From: an uncultured Clostridia bacterium
GTDB taxonomy: Bacteria; Bacillota; Clostridia; Oscillospirales; Acutalibacteraceae
Assembly: GCA_937876375.1 (NCBI GenBank)
Contig: CALEHY010000014.1
Coordinates: forward strand, 1-64,000
DNA: 64,000 nucleotides
Direction of reading: 5' to 3'
Shown here: in pieces, positions 41,440-50,500 of the stretch
Position numbering within the stretch: the stretch's first letter is position 1
Layout: each line of letters opens with the position of its first letter
Program-made: the position numbers and the translations under genes
Notes under the pieces: model-generated
What the model was told of the DNA's origin: nothing
Database searches by the model: none
The model's input: only the letters and a program-made list of their open reading frames with translations

Positions 41440-42390
41440 TTATGCTTTTTTGAGGGCGAATACGAGCCAGCCATTGCACTCGTATCTCTCCATAATCTCA
41501 AAGCCGTTAGCATAGAATGATGCGATGACCTCATCCTCTCTATTCTCGATGATGCCACCAGTGATATACACACCATCGTCAGCTAGGAACTCACCAACCT
41601 GTGTGTTAAACTCCATAATAATATCAGCAACGATATTAGCCACCACAAGAGAATATTTGCCACTAACCTTGTCAGACAAATTGCCGATAACAGCATCAAA
41701 CTGTGGTGGATAAAAGCCATTCTCCTCTGCGTTAGCAAACGCTGTCTTTACAGCAAGTGAGTCGATATCAACACCGAATGCACTCTTTGCTCCAAGTAGC
41801 AAACAAGCGATAGAAAGAATACCACTACCACAGCCGATATCAAGCACGGTTGTGTCATCGCTCACATATTTCTCCAATGTTTCAAGACAAAGCTTTGTAG
41901 TAGGATGAGAGCCAGTACCAAATGCTAGACCAGGCTCAATATTGAGCACCTTTCTGTCCCCTGCCTCAAAATCATTCTCCCACACTGGACGAATAAGTAG
42001 CTTTTCACCAACAGGCATTGGGTGAAAATACTGTTTCCAGTTGTTCTGCCAATCCTCTACTCTGCAATCCTGAATAGTGATATCGTGCTTGATACCTTCA
42101 TTGTCAAGTCGTTCCTTGATGAATGCGACGGACTCCAAAGGGTTTTCGTTAGGATTAACATAGACATGCACGATAGCCTTTGTCCTATCCTTTTGGAGTA
42201 GCGACTCCTCAATCAAATCGATATGTGCTATCTCCATTGTCTCCTCTTCAAGAGCAGAGTAATCCTCGATATATATTCCATAAGGTACTACCATATTAAC
42301 GATAGCACCAGTGATATCAACGTCCTTTACGTCGACAGTAACACATATTTCTGTCCAGAGCTTTTCTGCGACCTCGTTAGTCATTCCCAT
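41440..42390 (-). CDS. prmA: Ribosomal protein L11 methyltransferase
   Basis: 316 residues. SAM-binding motif TTVLDIGCGSGILSIACLLLGA, GTGSHPTT before it and VVANIVADIIMEF after it match PrmA, which trimethylates ribosomal protein L11. The second ATG (MGMTNEV) is preferred, 8 bases from AAGGGA; one two codons upstream is possible. Follows the YhaM gene by 12 bases. Confidence 0.93.
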   Translation of the reverse strand: MGMTNEVAEKLWTEICVTVDVKDVDITGAIVNMVVPYGIYIEDYSALEEETMEIAHIDLIEESLLQKDRTKAIVHVYVNPNENPLESVAFIKERLDNEGIKHDITIQDCRVEDWQNNWKQYFHPMPVGEKLLIRPVWENDFEAGDRKVLNIEPGLAFGTGSHPTTKLCLETLEKYVSDDTTVLDIGCGSGILSIACLLLGAKSAFGVDIDSLAVKTAFANAEENGFYPPQFDAVIGNLSDKVSGKYSLVVANIVADIIMEFNTQVGEFLADDGVYITGGIIENREDEVIASFYANGFEIMERYECNGWLVFALKKA

Positions 42391-42402
42391 AGTCATATTC
42401 CC

Positions 42403-43365
42403 TTACTCAAAATTAACCTTGTGCTCATTATCGCCCATACCGTGATTGTACAGCTTGCGATTGTCTAGCGCCCACTGTCTGTCAGTGAATGCATGCTCGT
42501 CAACCTTTGACACAGCAGAATTAACCTCAAAGATAGTGGCATCGAGATTATCCAGCATATTAAGTATAATTGCCTCTAAAAACATTGGTCTAACAGCTGC
42601 ACCAAAATCTGGCTCACCGTGATGAGATAGCACCATATGCTCAAGAAGAACTACCTCTTCACTATGGATACCAAGCTCGTCAGCAGCCTTTTCGATATAC
42701 ATTGCACCCTTAACAAGATGGCCAATCATCTCACCATCGGTAGAATATCCCTTTGCAAGACCAGTCTTGCCAGCCTCAAATTCCCAAGTCTTTGCAACGT
42801 CGTGTAGCATAGCACCAGCAAGCAGCAAATCCTTGTTAACGCTAGGATAAATGGCACACACCTGCTCTGCCATACGAACAATGCTCATAGTGTGGTACAT
42901 TAATCCACCCAACATAGCGTGGTGCAAGCGTAGTGCTGCTGGACAAGTCACCATCTCGCTCTTGTGCTCATCAGTAATCTTGTCAACGATACGACGAAGG
43001 TCGTCATTCTTGAACATAGATATCTTGCGCTTCATCAAATCAAAAAGCTGTGCACCACTAATCTCTGACGCTGGTACTAAATCAGCCATATTATAGTCAT
43101 CACTGTCGCTAGCAGGTCTAATCTGTGCCACTCTAAACTGGTCCTTGCCATTATACTGCTCCACAGTGCCCCTAATCTTAACGACCATATCCTGCTCAAA
43201 CAAGCCATTTGGTGTGTAGTCCCAAAGCTTAGCTGTCATCTCACCATTATTGTCAGCGATAACGAGGTCAAGATAGTCAGCACCATTCTTTGTTTTCTTC
43301 TCCTCACATTTTTTAAGGATAACAAATCCATCACACATTCCGTTTGGTAGCTGTTTAAAATTCAT
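42403..43365 (-). CDS. YhaM-type 3'-5' exoribonuclease (OB fold plus HD domain)
   Basis: 320 residues. N-terminal OB fold (ADYLDLVIADNNGEMTAKLWDY), then an HD phosphohydrolase domain: LHHAMLGGLMYHT, AGAMLHDVAKTWEF and HMVLSHHGEPDFG. This is the layout of Bacillus YhaM/CBF1, which trims RNA and single-stranded DNA. A single-gene-to-prmA operon behind a good promoter. Confidence 0.9.
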   Translation of the reverse strand: MNFKQLPNGMCDGFVILKKCEEKKTKNGADYLDLVIADNNGEMTAKLWDYTPNGLFEQDMVVKIRGTVEQYNGKDQFRVAQIRPASDSDDYNMADLVPASEISGAQLFDLMKRKISMFKNDDLRRIVDKITDEHKSEMVTCPAALRLHHAMLGGLMYHTMSIVRMAEQVCAIYPSVNKDLLLAGAMLHDVAKTWEFEAGKTGLAKGYSTDGEMIGHLVKGAMYIEKAADELGIHSEEVVLLEHMVLSHHGEPDFGAAVRPMFLEAIILNMLDNLDATIFEVNSAVSKVDEHAFTDRQWALDNRKLYNHGMGDNEHKVNFE

Positions 43366-43394
43366 AGCAAATCTCCTAAAAATGATATAGAAAT

Positions 43395-43423
43395 ATTATA
43401 CATTATTTATTATATCCGTGCAA
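43395..43423 (-). promoter_or_regulatory. Promoter of the yhaM-type/prmA operon
   Basis: On the minus strand TTGCAC (43418-43423), 17-base spacer, TATAAT (43395-43400). Confidence 0.7.
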
Positions 43424-43458
43424 GTAGTAGTCCATATTTTAGGAATTTAAAAAAGTTC

Positions 43459-43487
43459 TTGACATTGATATCCCAAAGTGTTATAAT
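43459..43487 (+). promoter_or_regulatory. Consensus promoter of the metallolyase gene
   Basis: TTGACA (43459-43464), 17-base spacer, TATAAT (43482-43487): a perfect sigma-A consensus. The leader to ATG 43556 is about 60 bases. Confidence 0.9.
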
Positions 43488-43555
43488 CGCTTTGTCGCTT
43501 AAAAACTTTAAAGTGCTAAAGTATTATAGAATATCTATTGAAAGAGAGAATAATT

Positions 43556-44530
43556 ATGGTAAGAAAAGGTAATTTAATGAGCGTTCGTAGCGATATCAAG
43601 GTGCTCGACGCAACAATCCGTGATGGTGGACTATGCAACAATTTTGAGTTTTCTGACGAGTTCGTAACAGAGCTATACAAATCAAATATCAAATGTGGGG
43701 TTGATTATATGGAGTTTGGCTACAGAGCTAGCAAAAACTTGTTCGACCCAGACAAGTTCGGCAAGTGGAAGTTCTGTGACGAGGAGGATATTCGTGCTAT
43801 CGTTGGTGACAATGTTAGCGATATGAAGATTGCTGTTATGGCAGACGTTGGCAGATGCGATTTTAAGACAGATTTCTTGCCAAAGAGCGAGAGTGTCGTT
43901 GACCTAATCCGTGTTGCCTGCTATATCCACCAGATTCCTGCTGCTATCGAGATGATAGAGTATTTCAAGGACCTTGGCTACGAGGTAACATGCAACATTA
44001 TGGCTATCTCACAGGCAAGTGGCGACCAAGTAGAAGAGGCACTAACAATGCTTTGCGAGTCAAGAGTAGACGTTATCTACCTTGTTGACTCATACGGCTC
44101 ACTATACCCAGAGAATGCTGGCAAGCTAGCACAGAAATATATCGAATTTGCAGAGCAGGCTGGCAAGAAGGTCGGCTTCCACGCTCATAACAACCAAAAC
44201 CTTGCTTTTGCAAACACTATCGAAACTATGTCATACGGTGTATCATACCTAGATGCTACAGCAATGGGTATGGGCAGAGGTGCTGGTAACTGTGCTATGG
44301 AGCTACTACTTGGCTTCCTAAAGAATCCAAAGTACAGCCTATACAGTCTACTAACATTCATCGAAAACTATATGATTCCACTAAAGCAAAGTGGCGTTGT
44401 ATGGGGCTACGATTTGCAGTACCTATTCACTGGCCAGCTAAATCGTCATCCAAGAGAGGCTATGGCTTTCACAGAGGAGGGTCGTGGCGACTACTGTGAA
44501 TTCTACAAATCACTACTCGACAATTTCTAA
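43556..44530 (+). CDS. Aldolase/HMG-CoA-lyase-like metallolyase (DRE-TIM family)
   Basis: 324 residues. The metal-binding DATIRDGGL near the N-terminus and HAHNNQ in the middle mark a DRE-TIM barrel as in 4-hydroxy-2-oxovalerate aldolase and homocitrate-type enzymes. No biotin or acetyl-CoA leucine-binding region is visible, and the LeuA C-terminal regulatory domain is absent. Exact substrate unknown; family members in anaerobes sit in glycan or nucleotide-sugar clusters. MSVRSD at 43577 is an alternative start. Confidence 0.78.
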   Translation: MVRKGNLMSVRSDIKVLDATIRDGGLCNNFEFSDEFVTELYKSNIKCGVDYMEFGYRASKNLFDPDKFGKWKFCDEEDIRAIVGDNVSDMKIAVMADVGRCDFKTDFLPKSESVVDLIRVACYIHQIPAAIEMIEYFKDLGYEVTCNIMAISQASGDQVEEALTMLCESRVDVIYLVDSYGSLYPENAGKLAQKYIEFAEQAGKKVGFHAHNNQNLAFANTIETMSYGVSYLDATAMGMGRGAGNCAMELLLGFLKNPKYSLYSLLTFIENYMIPLKQSGVVWGYDLQYLFTGQLNRHPREAMAFTEEGRGDYCEFYKSLLDNF

Positions 44531-44538
44531 ACACAACA

Positions 44539-44567
44539 AAAAGGGGCTCTATTAAGAGCCCTTTTTT
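44539..44567 (+). terminator. Terminator of the metallolyase gene
   Basis: AAAAGGGGCTCT and AGAGCCCTTTTTT pair around ATTA and a T run follows. Confidence 0.9.
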
Positions 44568-44648
44568 ATTGCAAAATATGACATTCTCGTTCTGTGTCCT
44601 GTTGTTTTTGGTACTTTTGTGATACAATAGCATCAAAGGAGTGATATT

Positions 44649-45773
44649 ATGGACCAAAAAAGAATAGGTGAATTTCTTACCCAACTTCGATTAGAGAGCA
44701 ATATGACCCAAGAGGTCCTTGCCTCAAAGCTCGGTGTTAGCAACCGAACTGTATCTCGTTGGGAGAATGGTAGAAATATGCCAGATTTATCTCTCTTTGA
44801 GCCGATATGTCAGTTGTTTGATATCTCTGTGGAGGAATTTTTGACTGGAGCAAGAATACCACAAGAAAATGATACAAGCATTGATGTCGACAAGGCAATT
44901 CAAGAATACAAGGACGAAAAAAAGCAAAAGAGAAAACGCACCACTAACAAAATCGGTGTATTTGCTATTATCTTTTCGCTACTAGCCAGTATAGGAATGA
45001 TTGTTGCAACATTTTTCACCAACAGCGTCGTGCACGAGTCAGCCATTATGTTCGACACTCCACATTACGATATTGCGTACATACTATTTAATTGTGCAAA
45101 GGTTAGCTCGATTATATTTGTGTTCTTGCTAATTAGCCTTATTGTAAACAAAAAGGTTAAGAACAATATCTTGGTTGTGTCACTGATATTGTCTGTTAGT
45201 GTATTTGTTATATTTGGAATAGGATTTACTATTTTTGTCGAGAGTAATTATGAGTATGACGAGCCGTATGGATATTATTTCTCTGCTGATGATATGCTAA
45301 AGACTGACCAGCACAACCCATACGAAAAGGATATGAAATATTATCCGTTCCACGATAAAATGGTAAAATATGCCAAGAAATCGAACACCAACACTGTCAC
45401 CGATACTAATACAGAGTTTAATTATATAGGATATGAGCTGTTTGGCACAAAGCTTGTTTGGACTAACGAATATCCTTGGACCGATGAGGATGACAGCATA
45501 AATTATTGGATGGAGTATATTTGTGCTGATAATGCTCTGTCAAAAGGATTTTTGATCAGCTTTTATTCTATCACAATGGCATCATCAAATTGGGAGCTCA
45601 TTGAGGATACAGATGATTATTCTCTATATGAGTGTGATGGTGATTATATGGTAGCAATTATTAGTAGCGATGATTTGTTGCTACAAAGATTATCTGATGC
45701 AGACACATTGGGTGTCAAAAAGGAAGAAATAATCTCCTCTGCACTAGAAGTTTACAAATCTGCTAGAAATTAA
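44649..45773 (+). CDS. XRE-family regulator with membrane and extracytoplasmic domains
   Basis: 374 residues. An N-terminal helix-turn-helix (MTQEVLASKLGVSNRTVSRWENGRNMPD) is followed by a Lys/Arg patch, three hydrophobic segments at about 103-125, 148-172 and 177-202, then about 170 extracytoplasmic residues rich in Asp/Tyr (LWHG-free, WELIEDTDDYSLYECDGD). It looks like a membrane-tethered regulator whose outer domain may sense a signal. Short upstream spacing to a weak promoter TTGTTT...TACAAT. Confidence 0.82.
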   Translation: MDQKRIGEFLTQLRLESNMTQEVLASKLGVSNRTVSRWENGRNMPDLSLFEPICQLFDISVEEFLTGARIPQENDTSIDVDKAIQEYKDEKKQKRKRTTNKIGVFAIIFSLLASIGMIVATFFTNSVVHESAIMFDTPHYDIAYILFNCAKVSSIIFVFLLISLIVNKKVKNNILVVSLILSVSVFVIFGIGFTIFVESNYEYDEPYGYYFSADDMLKTDQHNPYEKDMKYYPFHDKMVKYAKKSNTNTVTDTNTEFNYIGYELFGTKLVWTNEYPWTDEDDSINYWMEYICADNALSKGFLISFYSITMASSNWELIEDTDDYSLYECDGDYMVAIISSDDLLLQRLSDADTLGVKKEEIISSALEVYKSARN

Positions 45774-45794
45774 GAAAACAAGGAGCTCTTTTAA

Positions 45795-46074
45795 GGGGTG
45801 TCCTGCATAAAGAGGTATAGCTCTAATAATGTACCTTTTTGATTAATATGTCGTTAAAAATAGCCAGTAGGCGTCAGCCTACTGGTTATTTTATGCCTAA
45901 TCTTAATGCAAAAATTTACTATTATTAGAGTGCCTTGCAGTTTTGACAAAGTAATTTTGCCTAGATATGATATTACAAAATGCCCACAATACTAGCGTAT
46001 TATGGGCATTTTTAATGTTATAGATAGGTGAAAGAACAAAGTCAAAACCTATGCTTCTTTATGTAGGACACCCC
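45795..46074. mobile_element. 280-bp MITE-like non-coding insertion
   Basis: Terminal inverted repeats GGGGTGTCCTGCATAAAG (45795-45812) and CTTTATGTAGGACACCCC (46057-46074) match at 17 of 18 positions. TTAA lies directly outside the left end and two bases outside the right end, a likely target duplication. No transposase or sizeable ORF is inside. It carries two hairpins, AATAGCCAGTAGG near 45857-45893 and AAAATGCCCA...TGGGCATTTT at 45977-46012. This explains most of the 321-base gap between the XRE and folA genes. Confidence 0.75.
45943..46013 (+). promoter_or_regulatory. Promoter abutting a terminator hairpin inside the insertion
   Basis: TTGACA (45943-45948), 17-base spacer, TATGAT (45966-45971). 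Transcription would begin at about 45977-45979, exactly at a strong hairpin (AAAATGCCCA...TGGGCATTTTT) ending at 46013, so any RNA would be only about 35-40 bases. Confidence 0.5.
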
Positions 46075-46094
46075 AATTAAGAGCCCCTTGTTTT

Positions 46095-46574
46095 TTATTT
46101 CTTTGTATATAGGATATGTTCAAAATGGATGCCTGATTGAGTTGTAAAATCAGTTAGCTTCTCCCTAATATAATCGTCCTTGTTAAACTGTGGGAAATAC
46201 ACCTCGGCATCGCTATCCTCTGCATCAATCTCTGTGAGATAGAGCTTGTCAGCCATAGGCAGCATAGCTGTGTAGATTGCGCCACCACCGATAACAAATA
46301 TTTCGCTATCGCCAGCAAGTGCAACAGCATCGTCAATGCTAGTCACCACCTCTGCACCATCTGCAACATAGTCAGCGTTTGTAGTGATGACGATATTCCT
46401 ACGATTTGGTAGAGCATGTGGCAAGGACTCAAAGGTCTTGCGACCCATAATGACAGTATGACCAGTGGTGGTCTCCTTAAAGAATTTCATATCATCCTTA
46501 AAGTGCCAAATGAGGTCGTTACCCTTGCCAATCTCAAGATTTTTGCCAACGGCTACGATAATTGATATAGACAT
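46095..46574 (-). CDS. folA: Dihydrofolate reductase
   Basis: 159 residues. SIIVAVGKNLEIGKGNDLIWH, MGRKTFESLP, RNIVITTN and IFVIGGGAIYTAML are typical of chromosomal DHFR, which regenerates tetrahydrofolate after thymidylate synthesis. It follows thyA by 15 bases in the usual pair. Confidence 0.96.
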   Translation of the reverse strand: MSISIIVAVGKNLEIGKGNDLIWHFKDDMKFFKETTTGHTVIMGRKTFESLPHALPNRRNIVITTNADYVADGAEVVTSIDDAVALAGDSEIFVIGGGAIYTAMLPMADKLYLTEIDAEDSDAEVYFPQFNKDDYIREKLTDFTTQSGIHFEHILYTKK

Positions 46575-46589
46575 AGTAAACTCCTAACC

Positions 46590-47492
46590 TTACTGTGCGA
46601 TAGGGAACGAAATCTTGCCAAGATGCTGATAATCAACAAGCTTTACGTCCTTGCAATCACGAGATGAGTCAAATTTAAAGAAATCATCAATCTCTGGATT
46701 TAGCCATAGCTTTGGTGCTGGCAAATCACCCTGCTCATCCATACGCTTAATCTGCTCCTTAATGCCCTCAACCTGGTTAACATAGATATGTGCATCCTTT
46801 ATGCTCCAGTCGATAGTGCCTGGCTTTAGTCCACAGGTCTGAGCTAGCATACAAAGTAGGACAGCATACTGTGTAACATTGAATGGCAAACCGAGTGGCA
46901 CGTCGCAAGAACGCTGATGCACCCAACAATTAAGCTTTCCATCAGTAACGTCCCATTCGCTAGACCATACGCAAGATGGCAAAACTGCTGTATCAAGGTA
47001 GTCATTCTGCCATAGAGTCATGACCATTCTTCTATCCTCTGGGTGATGCTTTAGCTTGTCAATAAGGTTCTGTGTCATCTGGAATTTATTGACGATATAG
47101 CCATACGCTGTGCCGATGGTATGAGCGTACTCCTTGCCAAAATCCTTGTGGATAGTTTGGCGAACGAGCTTGCCAGTTTCATCTGGGAGCATCTGTGTCG
47201 CTGTCCAAATTCCGTCCTCGTCAATCTCCCATTCGTTCCAAATCTTAACGTCACGCTCCTGTAACCAACGAACATCGTTAGACTGTGCCTGGTAAATCCA
47301 AAGCATCTCCAAAACAGCCTGACGAATAAAGAGCTGTTTTGTAGTAAGAATAGGAAATTCCTCACTCAAATCAAAATGAAAATGATGCGATGGCACCTTG
47401 ATAGTATTAGTACCAGTACGGTTCTCTACCTCGACACCCTCATCAAGTATTCTTCTGCATAAATCAAGATAATCCTTGTCCCATTTAGACAT
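46590..47492 (-). CDS. thyA: Thymidylate synthase ThyA
   Basis: 300 residues. The active-site Cys is in AVLPSCVWSSEWD, followed by the conserved VHQRSCDVPLGLPFNVTQYAVLL and KDAHIYVNQVE. It makes dTMP from dUMP and methylene-THF, producing the dihydrofolate used by FolA. Start MSKWDKDYL has GGAGGAT upstream. Confidence 0.96.
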   Translation of the reverse strand: MSKWDKDYLDLCRRILDEGVEVENRTGTNTIKVPSHHFHFDLSEEFPILTTKQLFIRQAVLEMLWIYQAQSNDVRWLQERDVKIWNEWEIDEDGIWTATQMLPDETGKLVRQTIHKDFGKEYAHTIGTAYGYIVNKFQMTQNLIDKLKHHPEDRRMVMTLWQNDYLDTAVLPSCVWSSEWDVTDGKLNCWVHQRSCDVPLGLPFNVTQYAVLLCMLAQTCGLKPGTIDWSIKDAHIYVNQVEGIKEQIKRMDEQGDLPAPKLWLNPEIDDFFKFDSSRDCKDVKLVDYQHLGKISFPIAQ

Positions 47493-47520
47493 AATATCAT
47501 CCTCCATATATATTATAAGT

Positions 47521-47549
47521 ATTATAACAATAATATATATAAATTGCAA
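47521..47549 (-). promoter_or_regulatory. Promoter of thyA-folA
   Basis: On the minus strand TTGCAA (47544-47549), 17-base spacer, TATAAT (47521-47526). Confidence 0.65.
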
Positions 47550-47550
47550 T

Positions 47551-47585
47551 AAAAAAGGAGAGTCCGCTTGAACTCTCCTTTTATT
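47551..47585 (-). terminator. Terminator of the CotH gene
   Basis: AAAAAAGGAGAGT and ACTCTCCTTTT pair around an 8-base loop. The minus-strand T run ends the CotH transcript just before the thyA promoter. Confidence 0.85.
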
Positions 47586-47590
47586 ATTTT

Positions 47591-50500
47591 TTATTCTGCT
47601 CTGTTGATGAACTCATCAAAGATTGACTTTAGATAATCCTTGGTATCAGCGTACTTGCTGTCCTTTGAAATCATAGCGTAATCCTTTGCGTTAATCACGC
47701 CATCAGCGACAGTGTCAAGTGCCACGATAGGAATTACCTTTGAGCCACCAGCCTTTGCTGTTAGTTTAACAGTAGTAGCGAATGTACCAGCAGAATTTGC
47801 TGATGCAACAGCTGTGTACCTCTCATTCTCCATCAATGTAACAGTGATGGTACCATTCTCTGCGAAGTACTGCTGTTCGTTGATAGTAACGAATGCAGGA
47901 ACATTAGTCTTGCCAATAGCACCTAGTGATGCATCCTCATATGCAACAGTGCTAATAGTGTACTCAATCTCACCAGGTAGAGCAATACCACTAATCTCAA
48001 GGTCGTTCAGACCAGTGTTACCCTTTAGTAGAGTTTCTAGCTCTGCACCATCAACGGACTCGCCACCATTGATGAATATCTTGATATATACCTCGTCCTT
48101 GTCATCAAGTGCTGATGGAAGAGCGATATTGTTATATGTCTCGATAGGCTCTGCTGATGAATCATTGCTAATAGCACGAGCATTTGAATCAGCTAGATAT
48201 GTGTACTTTGTACCATCAAGGCTATATGCGATACCCCAATCACGAGGACCCTTGTTTGATGATAGCTGACTAGCGTTAAGAGTAAGTGATCTGTAACCCT
48301 TTGTGCTAATCTTTGCAAGCCAGTATCCGTTGCCAGCAGGCTTGTCAAGATTCTTTGTTGCTTTGAATGGATTAGCAGCGTCCCAAGCAATCTTAACGCC
48401 ATATGTATCGCTGTAATCAAGTAGAGCAGCTGTTGTGCCATTTGGATACATAGAAAGTGTACCAGCGTTAGTACCACTTGTATTTGTCGCTACAGTGTGA
48501 GTAGCGTCAAGATAGTTGTAGATAGGTCTTTTTGTTGCTGTGTAAGAGAACTTAACTACTGTAGTACCCTTGTAGTAATACTTTGCTGTGTTGATGATAC
48601 TTCTGTCGTCATCATCACCAGCCCAAACAGATACTGTGTAAGCGCCAGTCTCCTTGTCAACAAAGCTTGGTGCATTGAAGATATCAATACCCTCTTCACG
48701 AGTTACGACACCATTCTCATCAACAATCTGCTTTGGATAAGTACCAGATAGGATTAGCTCACCCTCTGGATTCAATACAGCGTACTGCATATCCATCTTG
48801 CTAGGGCTATGGTACTTGATAGGTGTTGTACCAAAGTAAGCTGTTGTCTTGTTTGTATATGGCATCTTGTATGTGCCATCATCCTCACCAGAGATAACCA
48901 CGTCGTTGATATATAGGTTACCCTTGGACTGATTGTTGTGTAGCTTGTCGCCAAGATTTGTGCTGTTCTCAACAGTAACAACACGGATATATGTCTTTGC
49001 TCTATTGTTGCACTCTGCTGGAAGCTGGGCAGTTAGGAATACCTGCTCTAGCTCTGCATTTGCAGGAAGAACAACAGTGTTCTCAAGGTCTGTCCAGTTC
49101 TCATTATCAGTGCTGTACTGTAGTGATACAGACTTTGGACCTTGACCAGTAGTGTACATTTTTGCTGTGAAACGAATATCCTCATATCCTGCTGTTGGAA
49201 TGTCAAAATAGTAACCAGTGTTTGCTGTCCACAATGCACCATCATCAGGAGCGATAGAAAATGCACCATTATCATCGTTCCATAGAGGAACATACTGGCT
49301 CTTGCCATCGGTGTAAGCAGTCATCTTACCACTCTCACCATAAGCACCACCAGTCGAGAACACAGCACCATTAGATACATTCTTGCTGTAATCGATATAG
49401 CTGAATGAGTTAATGTTAACACCACCGAATGTGATATCAACTACTGTATCCTCTGAACGAACTGCACCAACCTCTGCCCAAGCAGTAACAGTTGCTGTGT
49501 CGCCAATCTTTGCTGTGGACTTGTTGAATACCTTGAAGCCAGCCTCATAAGTCTTTGCCTCACCACCGTTAACGGTGTAGTAAACAGTAGCGCCACCATT
49601 GTTATCCTTAATCTCAACCTCATCAGAGCTGAACGCCACTGTGCCATCACCAGCAACGCTATTTGTTGCTACTGTTGGAGCCTCAAGATCGGTGATAACA
49701 GCGATGCTCTCACCCTTAATCTTGATATTATTGATAGCAGCATCACCACTTGTGATACCAATAATAGGAACGCCACTAATAGCAATATCGTTTGCAATCA
49801 CAGCACGGATATACACCTTGCTCTTGTTGTTACATTCCTCTGGTAGAGCGACATTGTCAAATGCCTTCTCCATAGTCTTGTTTGCTGTGATAGAATATGT
49901 TGAGTTATCAATATCCTTGAAGTTTACACCATCGATACTGTACTGAAGCTTCCAATCACGAGGAGCCTTCTTTGTACCACCAAGACGAGCAGAATATGTA
50001 ATAGACTGGAAGCCTAGTGTTGAAACTGTTGTTTCAAAATAACCCCACTTGCCCCAAGCTAGAGCATCTGTCTTACTAGTACCCATAATAGGTGCTTGGT
50101 CAGGAGTGATGAAGCCTTCCTCATTAGCATATAGGTCAGCTGTGCCAGACCATTTCATCTTTGTAGTGCTTGTGGCATTTACAGATGCACGAAGCTCTGA
50201 ACCATCAATATGGTCACCACTTGTTGCATTGTAGTAATATGTTGCACCAGTCTCATCAGAGGTTGTTAGTGCCTCTGGGTCAACTGCATAATCATAATCC
50301 CAAGCAGAAATAAGCTTTGAGAAGCCCTGTGGTCTTTCTGTAGTAGCAACAGCACAAGAATTTGAAGTTGCTGTGCCAGTGATATTTTTGTTATCACCAG
50401 TAACTACAACAGTGATATTCTTGCCAGCATCTTCTGGCTTAATCTCATAAGTATTATTTGTTTCGCCAGCGATATTAACGCCATTAGCCTGCCACTGATA

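Larger units (their letters stand above)
45775..46094. terminator. Bidirectional terminator split by an insertion
   Basis: The arms AAAACAAGGAGCTCTT (45775-45790) and AAGAGCCCCTTGTTTT (46079-46094) pair with one A-C mismatch and are 288 bases apart. Between them lies the insertion at 45795-46074. Without the insertion this would be a normal convergent terminator for the XRE gene and folA. Confidence 0.8.

Noticed and set aside
45774..46094. Remnant transposase gene in the 280-bp insertion
   Set aside because: All frames are short and lack transposase motifs; the element is non-coding.
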